64,000 bases of DNA from Desulfobulbaceae bacterium. GTDB taxonomy: Bacteria > Desulfobacterota > Desulfobulbia > Desulfobulbales > Desulfocapsaceae. Position numbers and translations under genes: made by a program. Under the pieces are notes generated by a model. It was not told the origin of the DNA. It did no database searches and saw only the letters and a list, made by a program, of their open reading frames with translations. The stretch spans positions 1-64,000 of the forward strand of contig QKIH01000090.1 in assembly GCA_003249645.1 (NCBI GenBank), written 5' to 3'. Shown piece by piece: positions 17,530-26,147 of this stretch; the stretch's first letter is position 1; each line of letters starts with the position of its first letter.

Positions 17530-19026
17530 TCACAACAACGAATAGAACAGATGGTTGTAGCGGAGCTTCTCTTTGAAACTCGCCACATCCGTGTTCTTAT
17601 CAATTACACAGCATTCAATACCGGCAATCTCGCAGTAATCCTGGAGATGCTCTGTGGTGACAGCCTGGCTGAAAACAGTATGGTGGGCGCCGCCGCCGTA
17701 AATCCATGAGGCGGCTGATACTTTCAGATTCGGCCGTGGAATCCAGAGTGCCTGGGCAACAGGCAGATTTGGGAGTCTCTTTTCAGGCACAACGCCATCA
17801 ACCTCATTGATCAGCATTCTGTATCTCTTGCCTAAATCGACAACTGTGGCATTGAGTGCCGCCCCCGCAGCCGCATCAAAAACCAGACGAACCGGATCCG
17901 CTTTACCACCAATGCCGAGAGGATGAATCTCAAGCTTCGGCGTCTGGGTGGAAATTGACGGACAAACTTCCAGCATATGGGCCCCAAGCACCATATCTGT
18001 TCCGTTTTCCGGTAAATGGTAGGTGTAATCTTCCATAAAGGATGTCCCGCCCTTCATGCCGCCGGACATAATTTTCATTGCTCTCACCAGGGCCGCCGTT
18101 TTCCAGTCTCCCTCGGCGCCAAAACCGTAACCGTCGTTCATCAGCCTCTGGCAGGCAAGGCCGGGAAGCTGAGTAAGACCGTTGAGATCTTCAAAGGTGG
18201 TAGTGAAGGCTGTAAATCCGCCGTCTTCGAGAAAAGTCCGCATTCCAAGTTCAATCCTGGCTGCTTCCCTGATCTGTGAGTACTCGCGGGTTTCCTTTAA
18301 ATGACCGGCAACCTTGTACTCATCCATATAGCGGCTGACCAGACTATCGACATCGCCGTCTGACATTTCGTTGACGACTTTGACAAGATCCCCAACCCCG
18401 TAACCATACACCGAGTAACCGAAAGTAATCTGGGCAGATACTTTATTTCCCTCGGTAACAGCCACATCGCGCATGTTGTCACCAAAGCGGGCAACTTTGG
18501 TGGTCTGCATCTCGTTGTGGGTCAGGGCGGCACGGCACCAGACATCAACCTGTCTCAATACTTCCGCATCCTGCCAGTGACCGACAACCACCTTCCTGCG
18601 CAGTTCAAGCCGGGTACCGATAAAGCCGAATTCCCTGTCACCATGAGCCGCCTGGTTGAGATTCATGAAATCCATGTCTATAGCATCCCACGGGATTTCA
18701 CGGTTAAACTGGGTATGGAGATGAAGAAACGGTTTCGTCAGAGTCTGCAGCCCGCCTATCCACATCTTGGCAGGTGAAAAAGTATGCATCCAGCAGATCA
18801 AACCGATGCAGTTTTCAGCATTGTTCGCCTCTCTGCAGATCTGAAGAATTTCAGACGGAGTTTTAACCACAGCTTTAAAAACAACCCGAACCGAGATGGC
18901 AGGAGAATTATCGAGCGATTGTGCAATCTGCTGACTGTTTGCCGCGACCTGTTCAAGGGTTTTCGGGCCGTAGAGATGCTGGGAACCTGTTACCAACCAC
19001 ACTTCATGAATTTTGTCTGAGTACAT
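17530..19026 (-). CDS. araA: L-arabinose isomerase
   Basis: Isomerises L-arabinose to L-ribulose, the first catabolic step. The 498-residue protein has the expected opening [17 protein letters not shown] and the internal [17 protein letters not shown]. It also has EDYTYHL and the metal/substrate region EVCPSI, with [23 protein letters not shown] near the C-terminus. Length equals that of E. coli AraA (500). It is the first gene of a ten-gene minus-strand operon ending at the YjfF-like gene. Transcription starts from a promoter overlapped by GTTAAC-rich operators, so control by the divergent LacI-family regulator is expected. Confidence 0.97.
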   Translation of the reverse strand: MYSDKIHEVWLVTGSQHLYGPKTLEQVAANSQQIAQSLDNSPAISVRVVFKAVVKTPSEILQICREANNAENCIGLICWMHTFSPAKMWIGGLQTLTKPFLHLHTQFNREIPWDAIDMDFMNLNQAAHGDREFGFIGTRLELRRKVVVGHWQDAEVLRQVDVWCRAALTHNEMQTTKVARFGDNMRDVAVTEGNKVSAQITFGYSVYGYGVGDLVKVVNEMSDGDVDSLVSRYMDEYKVAGHLKETREYSQIREAARIELGMRTFLEDGGFTAFTTTFEDLNGLTQLPGLACQRLMNDGYGFGAEGDWKTAALVRAMKIMSGGMKGGTSFMEDYTYHLPENGTDMVLGAHMLEVCPSISTQTPKLEIHPLGIGGKADPVRLVFDAAAGAALNATVVDLGKRYRMLINEVDGVVPEKRLPNLPVAQALWIPRPNLKVSAASWIYGGGAHHTVFSQAVTTEHLQDYCEIAGIECCVIDKNTDVASFKEKLRYNHLFYSLL

Positions 19027-19148
19027 ATCATTCCTCTTGGAAAGGGTGGCTATTGTATGAGCGAATCGAGCAGCCCTGCGGACTCCCTGCCGTAACAGCT
19101 ATTCAAAATCGGTTATGCCGCGATTAAGAATGCTCATTCGTCGCTAAT

Positions 19149-19172
19149 GTTATCGTTAACGTTATCGTTAAC
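19149..19172 (-). promoter_or_regulatory. Tandem operator of the arabinose operon
   Basis: Two exact tandem copies of GTTATCGTTAAC (19149-19160 and 19161-19172) generate the palindromic core CGTTAACG, typical of LacI-family sites. They sit immediately downstream of the predicted -10 of the araA promoter, covering the probable transcription start, which suits repression. The same core recurs near the regulator gene. Confidence 0.75.
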
Positions 19173-19175
19173 ACC

Positions 19176-19204
19176 GATTTACTTAATGGGTAACTTTTTG
19201 TCAA
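19176..19204 (-). promoter_or_regulatory. Predicted sigma-70 promoter of araA operon
   Basis: On the minus strand a perfect TTGACA (complement at 19199-19204) is followed after 17 bases by TAAATC, a weak -10. The weak -10 suggests a need for activation or simply a moderate promoter. The transcription start would fall inside the tandem operator. Confidence 0.5.
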
Positions 19205-19346
19205 ATATAATTTTACATATGTGTTATTATAGCGCTATAACTTATATTTAGATAGATTTTTATTCATTATTTTTCAGGATATCTATTTCATAAAAATATG
19301 TATAACAAAGAAATGAGTAATTATTTTGAACATTTGTACGATATTT

Positions 19347-19360
19347 CGTTAACGTTAACG
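19347..19360 (+). promoter_or_regulatory. Operator near the LacI-family regulator gene
   Basis: CGTTAACGTTAACG is a perfect 14-bp palindrome with two overlapping CGTTAACG cores, the same core as in the operator at araA. It lies about 92 bp before the regulator start, consistent with autoregulation. Confidence 0.7.
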
Positions 19361-19451
19361 TTTCATTAAATAACAGCAAGCCAATTCTATTTTTCTTTTT
19401 TATGGTGATATGTTATAAGCAACTAATTTTATTTTTCCTTTTAATGAAAAG

Positions 19452-20480
19452 ATGAATTCCTCACAACAATCAAAAGTTACCATTAAAGATGTAGCACGGG
19501 CCTGTAGTGTTTCTACCCAGACGATTTCCCGTGTCATCAATGACAAAAGCGACGTTTCTCCCGCAACCCGGGAAAAGGTGCTCGCAGTCATTGAACAGAT
19601 GGGATATCAACCCAACGCACTTGCTAAAAGCATGCGTCAGGGCAGCAGAACCATTGGTGTTATTGTAACTGGGCTGAAGTACAAGGGCATTTCTACAACC
19701 TTGAACGGCATTGCCCAGGCTGCACAGCGCAAAGGCTATTCGGTTATTGTGAAGGCTCTCGAATCGTTTGATTCAACCGGGATGAGACCGCTGATCCAGT
19801 CATTAATCTCACATCAGGTAAATGGAATTCTCTATGCGGCTCCGGAAGTTGGTGACAACTGGGCCTTTATCCAGAAGCGGTTCACCAGCCATAAACTGCC
19901 CATGGTGTTTCTGAAAGGCAACCCCAGCTCAGCGCCAATCACCGTCTCGATCGATAACTATAACGGTGCCTATCTCATCACCAGACACATGATCGACAGA
20001 GGATACAGGCGAATTGGTCACGTTTCCGGTCCGCTCTCCTGGTGGGAATCACGAGAAAGGGTGCGAGGCTGGCGCCAGGCTCTGGTCGATGCAGGACTGG
20101 AGATTCCGGAACAGGCCCTGCTTGAGGGTGACTGGTCATCAGAAAGGGGTGAAGAAGCTTGCTCTATCCTGCTGAAAACGTATAAAGGGATCGATGCGGT
20201 TTTTGCCGCAAATGATCAGACCGCGCTCGGAGTGCTTTCTCATGCCTGGAAATGCGGCATCTCGGTACCGCAACAGCTTGCTGTTGGAGGATACGACGAT
20301 ATTTCTGAAGCCGCCTATTTTTCACCTCCGTTGACAACCGTTCGTCAGGACTTTTACCGCCTGGGAGAAGTGGGTGTTAACAAACTCCTCTCGGCAGCAG
20401 ACAGTAAAACAGCCGACCCGATAGTGGAAGACAACACTATAATTCTCAAACCTGAACTGATTATTCGTTCTTCAACCTGA
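19452..20480 (+). CDS. LacI-family transcriptional regulator of the arabinose operon
   Basis: A 342-residue LacI/GalR-type repressor. The N-terminal helix-turn-helix and hinge TIKDVARACSVSTQTISRVI ... GYQPNALAKSM (residues 10-62) precede a periplasmic-binding-protein-like sensor domain (about 65-340). That domain has FAANDQTALGVL and VGGYDDISEAAYFSPPLTTV. It is divergent from araA, and GTTAAC-rich palindromes occur before both genes, so I infer it represses the operon in the absence of arabinose. It is not the AraC-type activator of E. coli nor the GntR-LacI hybrid AraR of Bacillus. The true effector (arabinose, arabinose-phosphate or other) cannot be read from sequence. Confidence 0.93.
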   Translation: MNSSQQSKVTIKDVARACSVSTQTISRVINDKSDVSPATREKVLAVIEQMGYQPNALAKSMRQGSRTIGVIVTGLKYKGISTTLNGIAQAAQRKGYSVIVKALESFDSTGMRPLIQSLISHQVNGILYAAPEVGDNWAFIQKRFTSHKLPMVFLKGNPSSAPITVSIDNYNGAYLITRHMIDRGYRRIGHVSGPLSWWESRERVRGWRQALVDAGLEIPEQALLEGDWSSERGEEACSILLKTYKGIDAVFAANDQTALGVLSHAWKCGISVPQQLAVGGYDDISEAAYFSPPLTTVRQDFYRLGEVGVNKLLSAADSKTADPIVEDNTIILKPELIIRSST

Positions 20481-20496
20481 GAAAGACCGGCGTCTG

Positions 20497-21141
20497 CTAA
20501 TAGCTGTTTCGTTTACCGTACCGGAGCGGGACAGCCACAGTCTTATTGAAAAAAGCAATAACAGGTCCCATAAAAAAGGCGGTGATGAGTGTTCCCACTC
20601 CGGCAGTAGCCCCAAGCATAACACCTGTTATCGTGCATATCAGGTCGGTGCTGATCCTGCAGTAGGCAAAAGGTGCCACTTTCTTATCGGCCATGATAAG
20701 AGCAACTGCATCATAGGTTGAAACACCTAAGTTGGCAGTAAAGTAGAGAGATGACCCGAAACAGAGCAAAATAATACCGACAAGAAGCAGGACAATTCTC
20801 TGAATCAACAGTGGTTCCGGTATCAATGTCGTAAACAGCCAGCTTGAGAACTGCACCATATAACCCAGCAGAAAGATGTTGATCATGGTTCCGAGGCCGA
20901 TCTTTGATCGATCAACGAAGAACACCACAATCAGCATCAACAGGTTTGTCACTGTATAGAATGTCCCATAGCCCAGCGAGGTATGCTTCCATACCCCAAA
21001 GGAAAAGACCTGAAAAGGATCCACGCCGAAATGCGAGAAATTGAACATACCAACGCTGAAACCGGTGGTGAGGACACCTACAAGAGTCATCAGAATTCGT
21101 CGCCTGTTCTCCGGGCTGAATGTAAAATATTCAAGATTCAT
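20497..21141 (-). CDS. YczE/YitT-like integral membrane protein
   Basis: A 214-residue membrane protein with about five hydrophobic segments. Examples are ILMTLVGVLTTGFSVGMFNF, YTVTNLLMLIVVFFVD and IVLLLVGIILLCFGSSLYF. The sequence FGVDPFQVFSFGVW followed later by NLGVSTYDAVALIM is the duplicated motif of the YczE/YyaS/YitT family, of unknown function (YczE influences surfactin production in Bacillus). It converges with the LacI-family gene, 16 bp apart, and is not part of the arabinose operon. Transport or regulation roles are only guesses. Confidence 0.8.
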   Translation of the reverse strand: MNLEYFTFSPENRRRILMTLVGVLTTGFSVGMFNFSHFGVDPFQVFSFGVWKHTSLGYGTFYTVTNLLMLIVVFFVDRSKIGLGTMINIFLLGYMVQFSSWLFTTLIPEPLLIQRIVLLLVGIILLCFGSSLYFTANLGVSTYDAVALIMADKKVAPFAYCRISTDLICTITGVMLGATAGVGTLITAFFMGPVIAFFNKTVAVPLRYGKRNSY

Positions 21142-21309
21142 GGGAGGCCACTATACACGACGACAGGTTTCTTCTCCAGAAAGAAGAATGGGATACTGAC
21201 TTTTTACACCCTGGCAGAATTGGCCTTTCACTTGCTCAAAAAATTAAACAACACAAAAAAGGTTGTCTCGCCAACCCTCCGCCGCCAGCTCTTTGTCTGA
21301 TAAGCAAAC

Positions 21310-22047
21310 CTACTGCATCTGCCGAATACGTACCTCAATATCTTTGTCGTTTGCCAGTAATGCCGTGAGTTTTCCCGGATCTGTATCACCATAATGATAG
21401 GGATACAGAATTGACGGCTTGAAACTGCGGGCAGCGTCGGCGGCCATTTCGGGTGTCATCGTGTAAGGAAGATTCATCGGCAGAAAAGCGTAATCAATGT
21501 CTTTCAAATTGTTCATCTCAGCAATGTTTTCGGTATCTCCACCTATATACATCCTCTTATCCCCGAAGGAGACAATATAGCCATTACCCTCATCTTTTGG
21601 ATGATACGGCTGTCCATCATCCCGCTTATGAACAACATTGTATGCAGGCACGGCTTCGATTTTCAGACCGTCAACAGTGGTAATGTCCCCGTTTTTCAAG
21701 ACAACACCATCTTCAATTGCAGACGAACAGATTGCAGCAATGACCATGGCGGTATCAGCTGTCTTAATCAGGCTAATAGCCTCCGGATCAAGGTGATCTC
21801 TATGGGCATGGGTGAGAAGAATGAGATCTGCTTTCGGCAGTTTTGAATAGTCGGCAAGTTTACTGTAGGGATCGATATAAATTGTCCTGCCTCCATAGGC
21901 AATCAAAAGACTGCCGTGACCTATAAAGCTTACGCCAAGCTCTCCCCCGGATGTTTTGAAGACATCTTTTTCAAAAGTCTGATCAGCATAGGCAAAGGAA
22001 CCGACACCGGCAAACAATGCGCTGAACATCAAAGCCTTTATCATCAT
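21310..22047 (-). CDS. Exported metallo-beta-lactamase-fold hydrolase
   Basis: A 245-residue protein with a signal peptide (MMIKALMFSALFAGVGSFAYA) and an MBL fold related to the UPF0173/UlaG group. It shows SFIGHGSLLIAYGGRTIYIDP, the metal motif LLTHAHRDHLDP (HxHxDH), GGDTENIAEM and a final YPYHYGDTDP. All main metal ligands appear present, so it is probably an active zinc or iron/manganese hydrolase; the substrate is unknown. The ORF-track start was replaced by the ATG pair at 22047, which follows AGAGGTG and starts the signal peptide. Secretion to the periplasm is unusual for UPF0173 relatives, which are normally cytoplasmic. Confidence 0.85.
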   Translation of the reverse strand: MMIKALMFSALFAGVGSFAYADQTFEKDVFKTSGGELGVSFIGHGSLLIAYGGRTIYIDPYSKLADYSKLPKADLILLTHAHRDHLDPEAISLIKTADTAMVIAAICSSAIEDGVVLKNGDITTVDGLKIEAVPAYNVVHKRDDGQPYHPKDEGNGYIVSFGDKRMYIGGDTENIAEMNNLKDIDYAFLPMNLPYTMTPEMAADAARSFKPSILYPYHYGDTDPGKLTALLANDKDIEVRIRQMQ

Positions 22048-22206
22048 GATCTGCACCTCTTTTTGAAATGAGACAGGAACGGCGGCATTCTGTTCCGGTT
22101 CGGAACTTTCTTCAACACCGCCGCATGGCAGCACGCTCATCGAGAAGAACTCGGGACATTCTGTAAAAACGAAGTTTCCCGATTACTATCTGCTGTTCGA
22201 ACACCA

Positions 22207-22752
22207 TCAAATTCTTCTGGATTGCCAGTAATGGCCTTTCCAGTATTTCTCATTCAGAGTGGAAATCATCACCCCGCTGCTGGTTGATACGTGAAGAAAT
22301 TTTCCATCCTCAATATAGATACCGACATGATATGAACGTTTCCCTGTTTTGAAAAATACCAGGTCGCCGGAAGCCAGTTCACTTCTTTTTATCTGCACAC
22401 CTTCCCCAGCCTGTTCTCTTGCGGTGCGTGGAAGGATTATGCCAAACTTTTCAAGATAGATAATGCAGGTAAGGCCGGAGCAATCTATACCTTGCTTGCT
22501 CATCCCCCCCCTCATATAGCGTATCCCTTTCCATTCCTGATATTGTGAATACACTTTATCTGTGGTCGTCTCCAGCAGTTCCGGAAAGCCATCTGTTACG
22601 GCCACATCAATAATAATTCTTGCAGGAGGTTCAGGACTTTTCTTGGAAACATTCTTTGTAATTCTAGCGTATTGGCCAACAGTCGCTTTATAACAACCGG
22701 TTAAACCTGGAAGAATCAACAACAATATTACAATAACAAGTGATAATCTCAT
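22207..22752 (-). CDS. NlpC/P60-family lipoprotein (peptidoglycan endopeptidase)
   Basis: A 181-residue lipoprotein. The signal peptide ends in the lipobox LTGC (cysteine near residue 20). The NlpC/P60 domain occupies about residues 65-180. The catalytic cysteine is in GIDCSGLT, the catalytic histidine in SYHVGIYIE, and a third polar residue, probably histidine, is in KFLHVSTSSG. It probably cleaves peptide cross-links in the periplasm, like Spr/MepS. The catalytic triad seems intact. It stands alone as a transcription unit, with 159 bp to the next gene on the same strand. Confidence 0.9.
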   Translation of the reverse strand: MRLSLVIVILLLILPGLTGCYKATVGQYARITKNVSKKSPEPPARIIIDVAVTDGFPELLETTTDKVYSQYQEWKGIRYMRGGMSKQGIDCSGLTCIIYLEKFGIILPRTAREQAGEGVQIKRSELASGDLVFFKTGKRSYHVGIYIEDGKFLHVSTSSGVMISTLNEKYWKGHYWQSRRI

Positions 22753-23080
22753 GCCCTACCTATCATTGAACGTTAGATATTCACAAAGTGAAAGTCCCCT
22801 ACCTTAACAACGGCACCATTGTAAAATATCTTGTTACTTAAGGGCAGAAAAAAAGAGCTCCGAAAACACGACAGATGTACTTTTTTCATCTTTCCCCGCT
22901 TATGGTCCAAGCGAGCTGTTTCCGCTGACCTGCTGTAACATGCTGTATTACATGAACAATGGTGTTTTTCTTAAACGGCACAATGGCCGTCCTGCCACGC
23001 ACCCTCCCACCCTTTTGCAAAGAAATTGCTCCATCGGGTAAAAAGGCAGTTTTTTTCCCTTCAAAGACTCCTTCCGATTT
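22753..23080. other. Intergenic region between nlpC-like gene and stomatin gene
   Basis: 328 bp with no credible ORF, repeat or strong hairpin. It should hold the 3' end of the stomatin/NfeD operon and the promoter of the NlpC/P60 gene, but I cannot place either with confidence. Confidence 0.4.
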
Positions 23081-24025
23081 CTAAGACTGCTTATTCGTCA
23101 ACGCAGTTTTTTTAGTCTGATCCAGCACCGTCATTGCAGTTGCTACCATGGTTGAAATATCACTCAGATTAGAAGGAATGATCATCGTGTTATTCTCTTT
23201 TGCCAGCTTGCCGAACTGCGCGATATACTGTTCGGCAACCCGTAAATTGGCAGCTGTCTCACCTCCGGCAAGATTCAATGATTCGGCTATTTTTCTGATT
23301 CCTTCGGCTGTTGCCGTAGCGACCAGCTCAATTTCCTTTGCCTGTCCTTCAGCTTCATTGATACGTTTTTGTTTTTCACCTTCAGAAACCTCGATCGCCT
23401 CTTTTTTCAAACCTTCAGCACGGTTAATGCGTGACTGCCTGTCACCTTCCGATGTGGCAATAGCAGCCCTTTTCTCACGTTCCGCCCGCATCTGCTTTTC
23501 CATGGCATCCATGACGCTTTGCGGAGGCGTGATATCTTTTATCTCATACCGGAGTACCTTTACCCCCCAGTTCTGCGCGGCCTCGTCAATTGCCGCAACA
23601 ACCCGCTGGTTGAGACTTTCACGCTCTTCGAAGGTCCGGTCAAGCTCGATCTTGCCGATAACAGAACGCAGAGAGGTCTGGGCAAGCTGGCTTGCTGCCA
23701 GCCTGTAATTATCGATGCCATATGCCGATAATTTACTGTCAATAACCTGCAGATAGAGAACACCGTCAACTGAAACGGAAACGTTATCCGTTGTAATGCA
23801 ATCCTGTGAAGGAATATCCATGACCTCTTCCTTCAATGATCTCTTATACGCAACAGTATCGAGAAAGGGAATCAGGAGATGAAATCCGGCACCGAGGGTT
23901 TTATTGAATTTCCCGAGTCGCTCAATGATATATTCAGAACGCTGTGGAACGACAACGGCAGTTTTCAAAAACAGTACGATTATTATTGCCGCCAACACTC
24001 CGGCAACAATTAATGATTCATTCAT
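23081..24025 (-). CDS. SPFH/stomatin-family membrane protein (QmcA-like)
   Basis: A 314-residue paraslipin-type protein. One N-terminal membrane anchor (about residues 5-25, VAGVLAAIIIVLFLKTAVVV) is followed by the SPFH/band 7 domain (RSEYIIERLGKFNKTLGAGFHLLIPFLD). An alanine/glutamate-rich coiled coil (about 170-240) with repeated RINRAEG / RINEAEG segments precedes a conserved tail. Such proteins form large cage-like oligomers on the inner membrane and work with NfeD partners in membrane quality control. The NfeD-like gene lies 10 bp upstream in the same operon, the usual pairing (YbbK/QmcA with YbbJ). Start supported by AGGAAG upstream. Confidence 0.93.
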   Translation of the reverse strand: MNESLIVAGVLAAIIIVLFLKTAVVVPQRSEYIIERLGKFNKTLGAGFHLLIPFLDTVAYKRSLKEEVMDIPSQDCITTDNVSVSVDGVLYLQVIDSKLSAYGIDNYRLAASQLAQTSLRSVIGKIELDRTFEERESLNQRVVAAIDEAAQNWGVKVLRYEIKDITPPQSVMDAMEKQMRAEREKRAAIATSEGDRQSRINRAEGLKKEAIEVSEGEKQKRINEAEGQAKEIELVATATAEGIRKIAESLNLAGGETAANLRVAEQYIAQFGKLAKENNTMIIPSNLSDISTMVATAMTVLDQTKKTALTNKQS

Positions 24026-24035
24026 GTCTGTCTTC

Positions 24036-24485
24036 CTATAATAATTTCACTTTAAAAGTAAGTCCGTCTTCAGAACTCTTCTTTTCAATAACAACAGATT
24101 CTCCCTCATCAATTGTACTGTCAGCAACAGCCCGCCAGAAACTCCCCATGACTTTAACTTCACCGGGAATGGAAGGGGTTATGGTTTTAGTGACGATTGC
24201 CGTTTTACCGATTTTTGAATCGGCATAGGCATCATCGAGATGTTCTGCAGTATCCCCCTTAAACGTTTTGATACTGTATTTTCGCAGGGCGAAAAGCAGA
24301 ATCAGAGAAACAACCAGAAAAGTGACTATCTGAGCAGCCACACTGTAATCGAGAACCAGCAGCGACAAACCAACGATCCAGCTGCCGGCAGTAAAGAAAA
24401 TTAGTATGAAACCGGGAAGCAGCATCTCTAATATGAGAAATGCCACGCCGACAAAAAACCATATCAATGGTTGTGATAAGACCAT
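24036..24485 (-). CDS. NfeD-family membrane protein (YbbJ-like)
   Basis: A protein of about 149 residues with two to three N-terminal membrane helices (LIWFFVGVAFLILEMLLPGF, then LVLDYSVAAQIVTFLVVSLILLFAL). A C-terminal OB-fold domain follows (GKTAIVTKTITPSIPGEVKVMGSFWRAV). This is the short NfeD1b type without the protease domain. ATG 24485 was chosen over the ORF-track ATG 24497 because GGAG then sits 7 bases upstream. It precedes the stomatin gene by 10 bp and presumably caps or tethers the SPFH cage. Confidence 0.9.
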   Translation of the reverse strand: MVLSQPLIWFFVGVAFLILEMLLPGFILIFFTAGSWIVGLSLLVLDYSVAAQIVTFLVVSLILLFALRKYSIKTFKGDTAEHLDDAYADSKIGKTAIVTKTITPSIPGEVKVMGSFWRAVADSTIDEGESVVIEKKSSEDGLTFKVKLL

Positions 24486-24497
24486 ACTGTTCTCCAT

Positions 24498-25051
24498 CTC
24501 TCATAGATCAGCTATGAAATATATTTCTCTGGATAGCCATAAAGAACCATCCGTGAAAACAACCCGTCAAGTTGAGTTCTTCCCTCTGCCACTTCACTGT
24601 TTCTAATTTCGGTCAAGATAAACATCACAGATGATTGTAACATATCGAAGTCTGTTCAAAAAAGAACTTTTAATAGAATTGTTCATCTTGTAACCAGCAG
24701 AAGCAACTGCAAGTCCTTTACCGCCTCTGGTTAAACTGTATGATGTTAAATACCCTAACCGTTATAATTACCGGCACCCCTGTCTCCCTAACACAGGAGA
24801 TCACCGCTGCTTTTGCTAAAAGCTGTGACAGCAGATCGGTAACATTTTATACCGTTTCTGGCTTGTTTCTTTTCCGGAATCCTGAAAAGTTGTCTGAACA
24901 AGAGTTTTTCCACGGTAACAGTCAAATAAGGGAAATATGTTCAAGAGGCTGGCTGATCTTCCATAAATCTTATTATAAAGGGAGAAGTTTCAAAGCCTTC
25001 TCCCTGTCATTTTACTGCTTTCAGTTAGAGCACTGAAAAAACATAGAGCAT
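24498..25051. other. Intergenic region between nfeD-like gene and znuA
   Basis: About 550 bp with no gene I can support. A 98-codon plus-strand ORF (24740-25036) has no ribosome binding site or recognisable sequence. A perfect 8-bp stem, GGGAGAAG (24980-24987) with CTTCTCCC (24997-25004), followed on the minus strand by TTTATAAT, is a plausible znuA terminator. Confidence 0.45.
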
Positions 25052-25984
25052 TTACTTCAGGGCCGCCTTGAATTTATCAGCAACATCCCGCAAATTTGTT
25101 TCCCACTGCTCAGCCAGAGGATCGGCAACCGCAACACTCCCGCCGATAGCCCCAGCAATAACCTCAGCACTTCTTTTTGAAAATTGCGGCTGAACAAACA
25201 CTACCTTTATATTGTCCTCCAATGCTTCATGAATAAGAATTTGGAGCTGTTTTGGACTTGGATCTTTTCCCTCCAGCTCAACGGGAACCTGTTTCAAGCC
25301 ATAAGCATCGGCAAAGTATCCCCATGACGGATGGAATACCATAAACTGCAGCCCCTTCCGCCCTTTAAAGAGTTCTTTGAGTTCATTATCCAATGCATCA
25401 ACTCTTTGAATGAAACTCTTAAAATTGCTTTCATAGATTGCTGCATGCTCAGGATCAGTTTTCTGCAAAGCGCTAAGAATCGAAGAGGCCTGTATTTTAA
25501 CCAGCACTGGAGACAACCATATATGAGGATCCAGCCCATGTTCATCATGCTCATCCTCTTCATGTTCATTAACGTCATGGTCATGATGCTCTTCATCATT
25601 TCCCTCTGCTTCTTCATCGTGATGATGATGTGCCGCCATTTGCAGTTTTTCGATGTTCTCCTCCGTATGGACAACCAGCATATCAGGATTGGAAGATGCG
25701 ATTTTATCCAGCCATGAACCTTCGAATGGCACACCTACGGCAAAATAAATTTTTGCCTTCGCAAGATCGGTTAACTGCTGCGGTTTAGGTTCGTAATTGT
25801 GCGGGCTTGAACCAGGTTTCACCATAACCTTCACATCCACCATATCTCCCCCGATCTGTTCAACAAAATACTTCTGTGGGACAATGCTAACAAAAACCGA
25901 GATATTCTCTGCTGCCGACACACTTTTTGCCATTAGGCCGCATACCAGGCTCAAAGAAAATAATAAATTCCAGATTGTTTTCAT
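25052..25984 (-). CDS. znuA: Zinc ABC transporter substrate-binding protein
   Basis: A periplasmic cluster 9 (ZnuA/TroA) metal-binding protein of 310 aa. The signal peptide MKTIWNLLFSLSLVCGLMAKSVSA is followed by metal ligands in GSSPHNYEP, the internal GLDPHIWLSP and a later VFHPSWGYFA. A long histidine/acidic loop (HHHHDEEAEGNDEEHHDHD and on) lies near residues 120-155 and marks it as a zinc rather than manganese transporter component. The start at ATG 25984 follows GGAGAG and begins the signal peptide. No ZnuB permease or ZnuC ATPase gene is adjacent, so these must be elsewhere. It is divergent from a Fur-family gene with palindromes between them. Confidence 0.93.
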   Translation of the reverse strand: MKTIWNLLFSLSLVCGLMAKSVSAAENISVFVSIVPQKYFVEQIGGDMVDVKVMVKPGSSPHNYEPKPQQLTDLAKAKIYFAVGVPFEGSWLDKIASSNPDMLVVHTEENIEKLQMAAHHHHDEEAEGNDEEHHDHDVNEHEEDEHDEHGLDPHIWLSPVLVKIQASSILSALQKTDPEHAAIYESNFKSFIQRVDALDNELKELFKGRKGLQFMVFHPSWGYFADAYGLKQVPVELEGKDPSPKQLQILIHEALEDNIKVVFVQPQFSKRSAEVIAGAIGGSVAVADPLAEQWETNLRDVADKFKAALK

Positions 25985-26035
25985 TGTTCTCTCCTTATGT
26001 TTTTTCTTATTTTTATCAACCTTACACATTGCTAA

Positions 26036-26051
26036 TGCAAATGCATTTGCA
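26036..26051 (-). promoter_or_regulatory. Candidate Zur box near znuA
   Basis: TGCAAATGCATTTGCA is a perfect 16-bp palindrome in the znuA/Fur-family divergent region, 52 bp before the znuA start. It shares the TAATGCAA element with the second palindrome at 26079-26108. Confidence 0.6.
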
Positions 26052-26078
26052 ACAATAATATCTGAGAGAACGCTGTCA

Positions 26079-26108
26079 AGCTTAATGCAAAACAAATTGC
26101 ATTAAGCT
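26079..26108 (+). promoter_or_regulatory. Candidate Zur box near the Fur-family gene
   Basis: AGCTTAATGCAA and TTGCATTAAGCT are perfect 12-bp inverted arms around a 6-base spacer, ending 39 bp before the Fur-family start codon. This is probably an autoregulatory site. The symmetric TTAATGCAA/TTGCATTAA half-sites recall Fur-superfamily operators. Confidence 0.65.
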
Positions 26109-26147
26109 GTTATCAAACTTATAGTAACAAAAACAAAAGAGACGAGT

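Larger units (their letters stand above)
19027..19451. promoter_or_regulatory. Divergent araA / lacI-family regulatory region
   Basis: 425 bp without genes, strongly AT-rich. It holds the araA promoter and tandem operator (annotated separately), a 14-bp palindrome TTATAGCGCTATAA at 19227-19240, and the operator CGTTAACGTTAACG near the regulator. It probably serves both transcripts and allows looping between two operator clusters about 190 bp apart. Confidence 0.7.

Noticed and set aside
24740-25036. 98-codon plus-strand ORF between nfeD-like gene and znuA
   Set aside because: No ribosome binding site, no recognisable family, and its 3' end overlaps the likely znuA terminator stem.
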